Source: Pedobacter sp. (GTDB taxonomy: Bacteria; Bacteroidota; Bacteroidia; Sphingobacteriales; Sphingobacteriaceae). Taken from it: DNA of 64,000 nt. The position numbers and the translations under genes were made by a program. Positions 63,471-64,000 of this stretch are shown piece after piece; position 1 is the stretch's first letter; every line of letters starts with the position of its first letter. Location of the stretch: contig SEDG01000001.1 of NCBI GenBank assembly GCA_004295885.1, forward strand, positions 8,267 to 72,266, written 5' to 3'. The notes under the pieces are model-generated. The model did not search any database and had not been told where the DNA came from. It saw only the letters and a program-made list of their open reading frames with translations.

Positions 63471-63707
63471 ATAAGTCATTATTTTAGGTGCCTTGCCGCA
63501 AGGCACCTTTCTGCTACGTGTTTAAAACACTTTAAAATGGATTTTTAGAAAGAGGTTTAAAGAACGTTCTAAGATAAAAATTGTCCGTAAAACCTCAAAA
63601 CCAATTGAAATAAAAACTTTAGAGATTTTTGAAAGGTATCATCGCTAATATGATTTTTTACATGATTTACGTATTTTGAGAGCTCAAATCATCCAAGTAT
63701 TAGCAAA

Positions 63708-64000
63708 ATGAACACTGAATCTTCTAGAAGATTATTCTTAAAACAAGCCTTATTGGCATCGGCGGCAATTGCTGCACCTAATTTATTAATGGCAAATGGT
63801 AAATGGATTGGCCCTGCAGATAAGGTAAACATCGCCTTTATAGGTATCGGTAACAGAGGGGCAGAAATTGCGCTAGAGCTGTATAAAACGGGTTTGGCTA
63901 ATGTAGTTGCCTTATGTGATGTAGATATGGGAGCGCCACAAACACTGCAAATCTTAAAGCAGTTTCCTGATGTACCACGTTTTCAGGATTTCAGACAGAT
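63708..64000 (+). CDS. Gfo/Idh/MocA family oxidoreductase, Tat-exported, cut by window end
   Basis: ATG 63,708 opens a frame that runs past the window end (97 codons visible). The N-terminus is a twin-arginine signal, SSRRLFLKQALLASAAIAAP, followed by the Rossmann fold: KVNIAFIGIGNRGAEIA with GxGxxG and the second strand NVVALCDVDM. Family members are NAD(P)-dependent sugar dehydrogenases; Tat-exported ones in Bacteroidota glycan loci bind their cofactor before export. About 280 nt of AT-rich DNA separate it from the RT-side features. A + strand perfect hairpin at 63,486-63,508 lies upstream, but I assign it to the - strand RNA. Confidence 0.88.
   Translation, partial: MNTESSRRLFLKQALLASAAIAAPNLLMANGKWIGPADKVNIAFIGIGNRGAEIALELYKTGLANVVALCDVDMGAPQTLQILKQFPDVPRFQDFRQ

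Larger units (their letters stand above)
63179..63551 (-). ncRNA. Candidate retron msr-msd RNA upstream of the RT
   Basis: Reading on the - strand toward the RT: GTAGC, then a perfect 10-bp hairpin (AGGTGCCTTG/CAAGGCACCT, 63,486-63,508), AACCGGGTC (63,470-63,462), a CCAGA/TCTGG hairpin (63,409-63,423), a long stem with arms 63,349-63,364 and 63,273-63,285 (13 pairs, one 3-nt bulge) that encloses another hairpin (63,295-63,326), a CGCTAA/TTAGCG hairpin (63,223-63,247), and GACCCGGTT (63,199-63,191) about 16 nt before the ATG. TTTTAGAAA at 63,543-63,551 also pairs with 63,179-63,187. An AGC next to a short stem, a long stem, and ends that pair are the standard retron plan. Ends are uncertain; folds were judged by eye. 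Confidence 0.5.

Noticed and set aside
63486..63508. Perfect hairpin read as a + strand terminator
   Set aside because: Only three T follow it and no + strand gene ends nearby. It fits better as the first stem of the - strand retron RNA.
61885..63756. 13-bp direct repeat CAAGCCTTATTGG at 61,885 and 63,744, bracketing the retron
   Set aside because: It could mark an insertion, but the second copy encodes part of the dehydrogenase signal peptide (KQALLA), and an AT-rich 13-mer pair in 2 kb can occur by chance in a few percent of cases.

Overview
The window looks like chromosomal DNA from a Bacteroidota bacterium of the Sphingobacteriaceae (Pedobacter-like) type. The basis is three SusC/SusD pairs, a Bacteroidota-type ECF sigma/FecR pair, many lipoproteins, a type IX secretion C-terminal domain, and short leaders that mostly lack a Shine-Dalgarno sequence. 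The organism assignment is inference from gene content; no rRNA or tRNA gene was seen. Nearly all the DNA encodes capture, cleavage and import of complex glycans.

Region A (1-19,526, all +) is a polysaccharide utilisation locus. It holds a cut-off FAD-dependent oxidoreductase, an AmpG-like MFS transporter, an SGNH esterase, a DUF4434 protein, an AGE-family epimerase, a GH92 alpha-mannosidase, SusC/SusD, two more surface lipoproteins, two GHL10 glycosidase-like proteins and a DUF5009 membrane acyltransferase-like protein. Region B (19,703-28,599, +) has an ECF sigma factor, FecR, a SusC with an STN signalling domain, SusD, a lipoprotein, a di-haem cytochrome c peroxidase and an outer-membrane-like protein. 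Region C1 (28,734-32,155, -) has a PAS protein ending in a transposase-type zinc ribbon, a sugar isomerase/epimerase and a RhaT-like rhamnose transporter.

Region C2 (32,642-50,171) is a rhamnose- and galactose-directed locus. It has a PhyH dioxygenase, a GntR regulator, a GH110-like beta-helix protein, an SGNH-like protein, GH106 and GH78 alpha-L-rhamnosidases, a further glycosidase-like protein, an FNT channel, an unrecognised secreted protein (here 'family X') and a CehA/McbA metallohydrolase. Region D (50,237-61,746, +) has SusC/SusD, a T9SS-exported beta-helix protein, two more family X proteins, a second PhyH and a second GntR regulator. A nonamer close to ACAGGATGC lies 61-62 nt upstream of three operon-leading genes in C2 and D, which suggests co-regulation.

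Region E (61,747-63,700) is different. It has a structured 600-nt gap with a strong + strand terminator, then on the - strand a retron-type reverse transcriptase with NAxxH, YLDD and VTG motifs. The RT is preceded by about 370 nt of hairpin-rich DNA with flanking inverted repeats, as expected of a retron msr-msd RNA. No conventional effector gene is present; the only nearby candidate is a 63-codon basic ORF lying inside the proposed RNA. This is the best candidate for an undescribed system. The window ends in a Tat-exported Gfo/Idh/MocA oxidoreductase.
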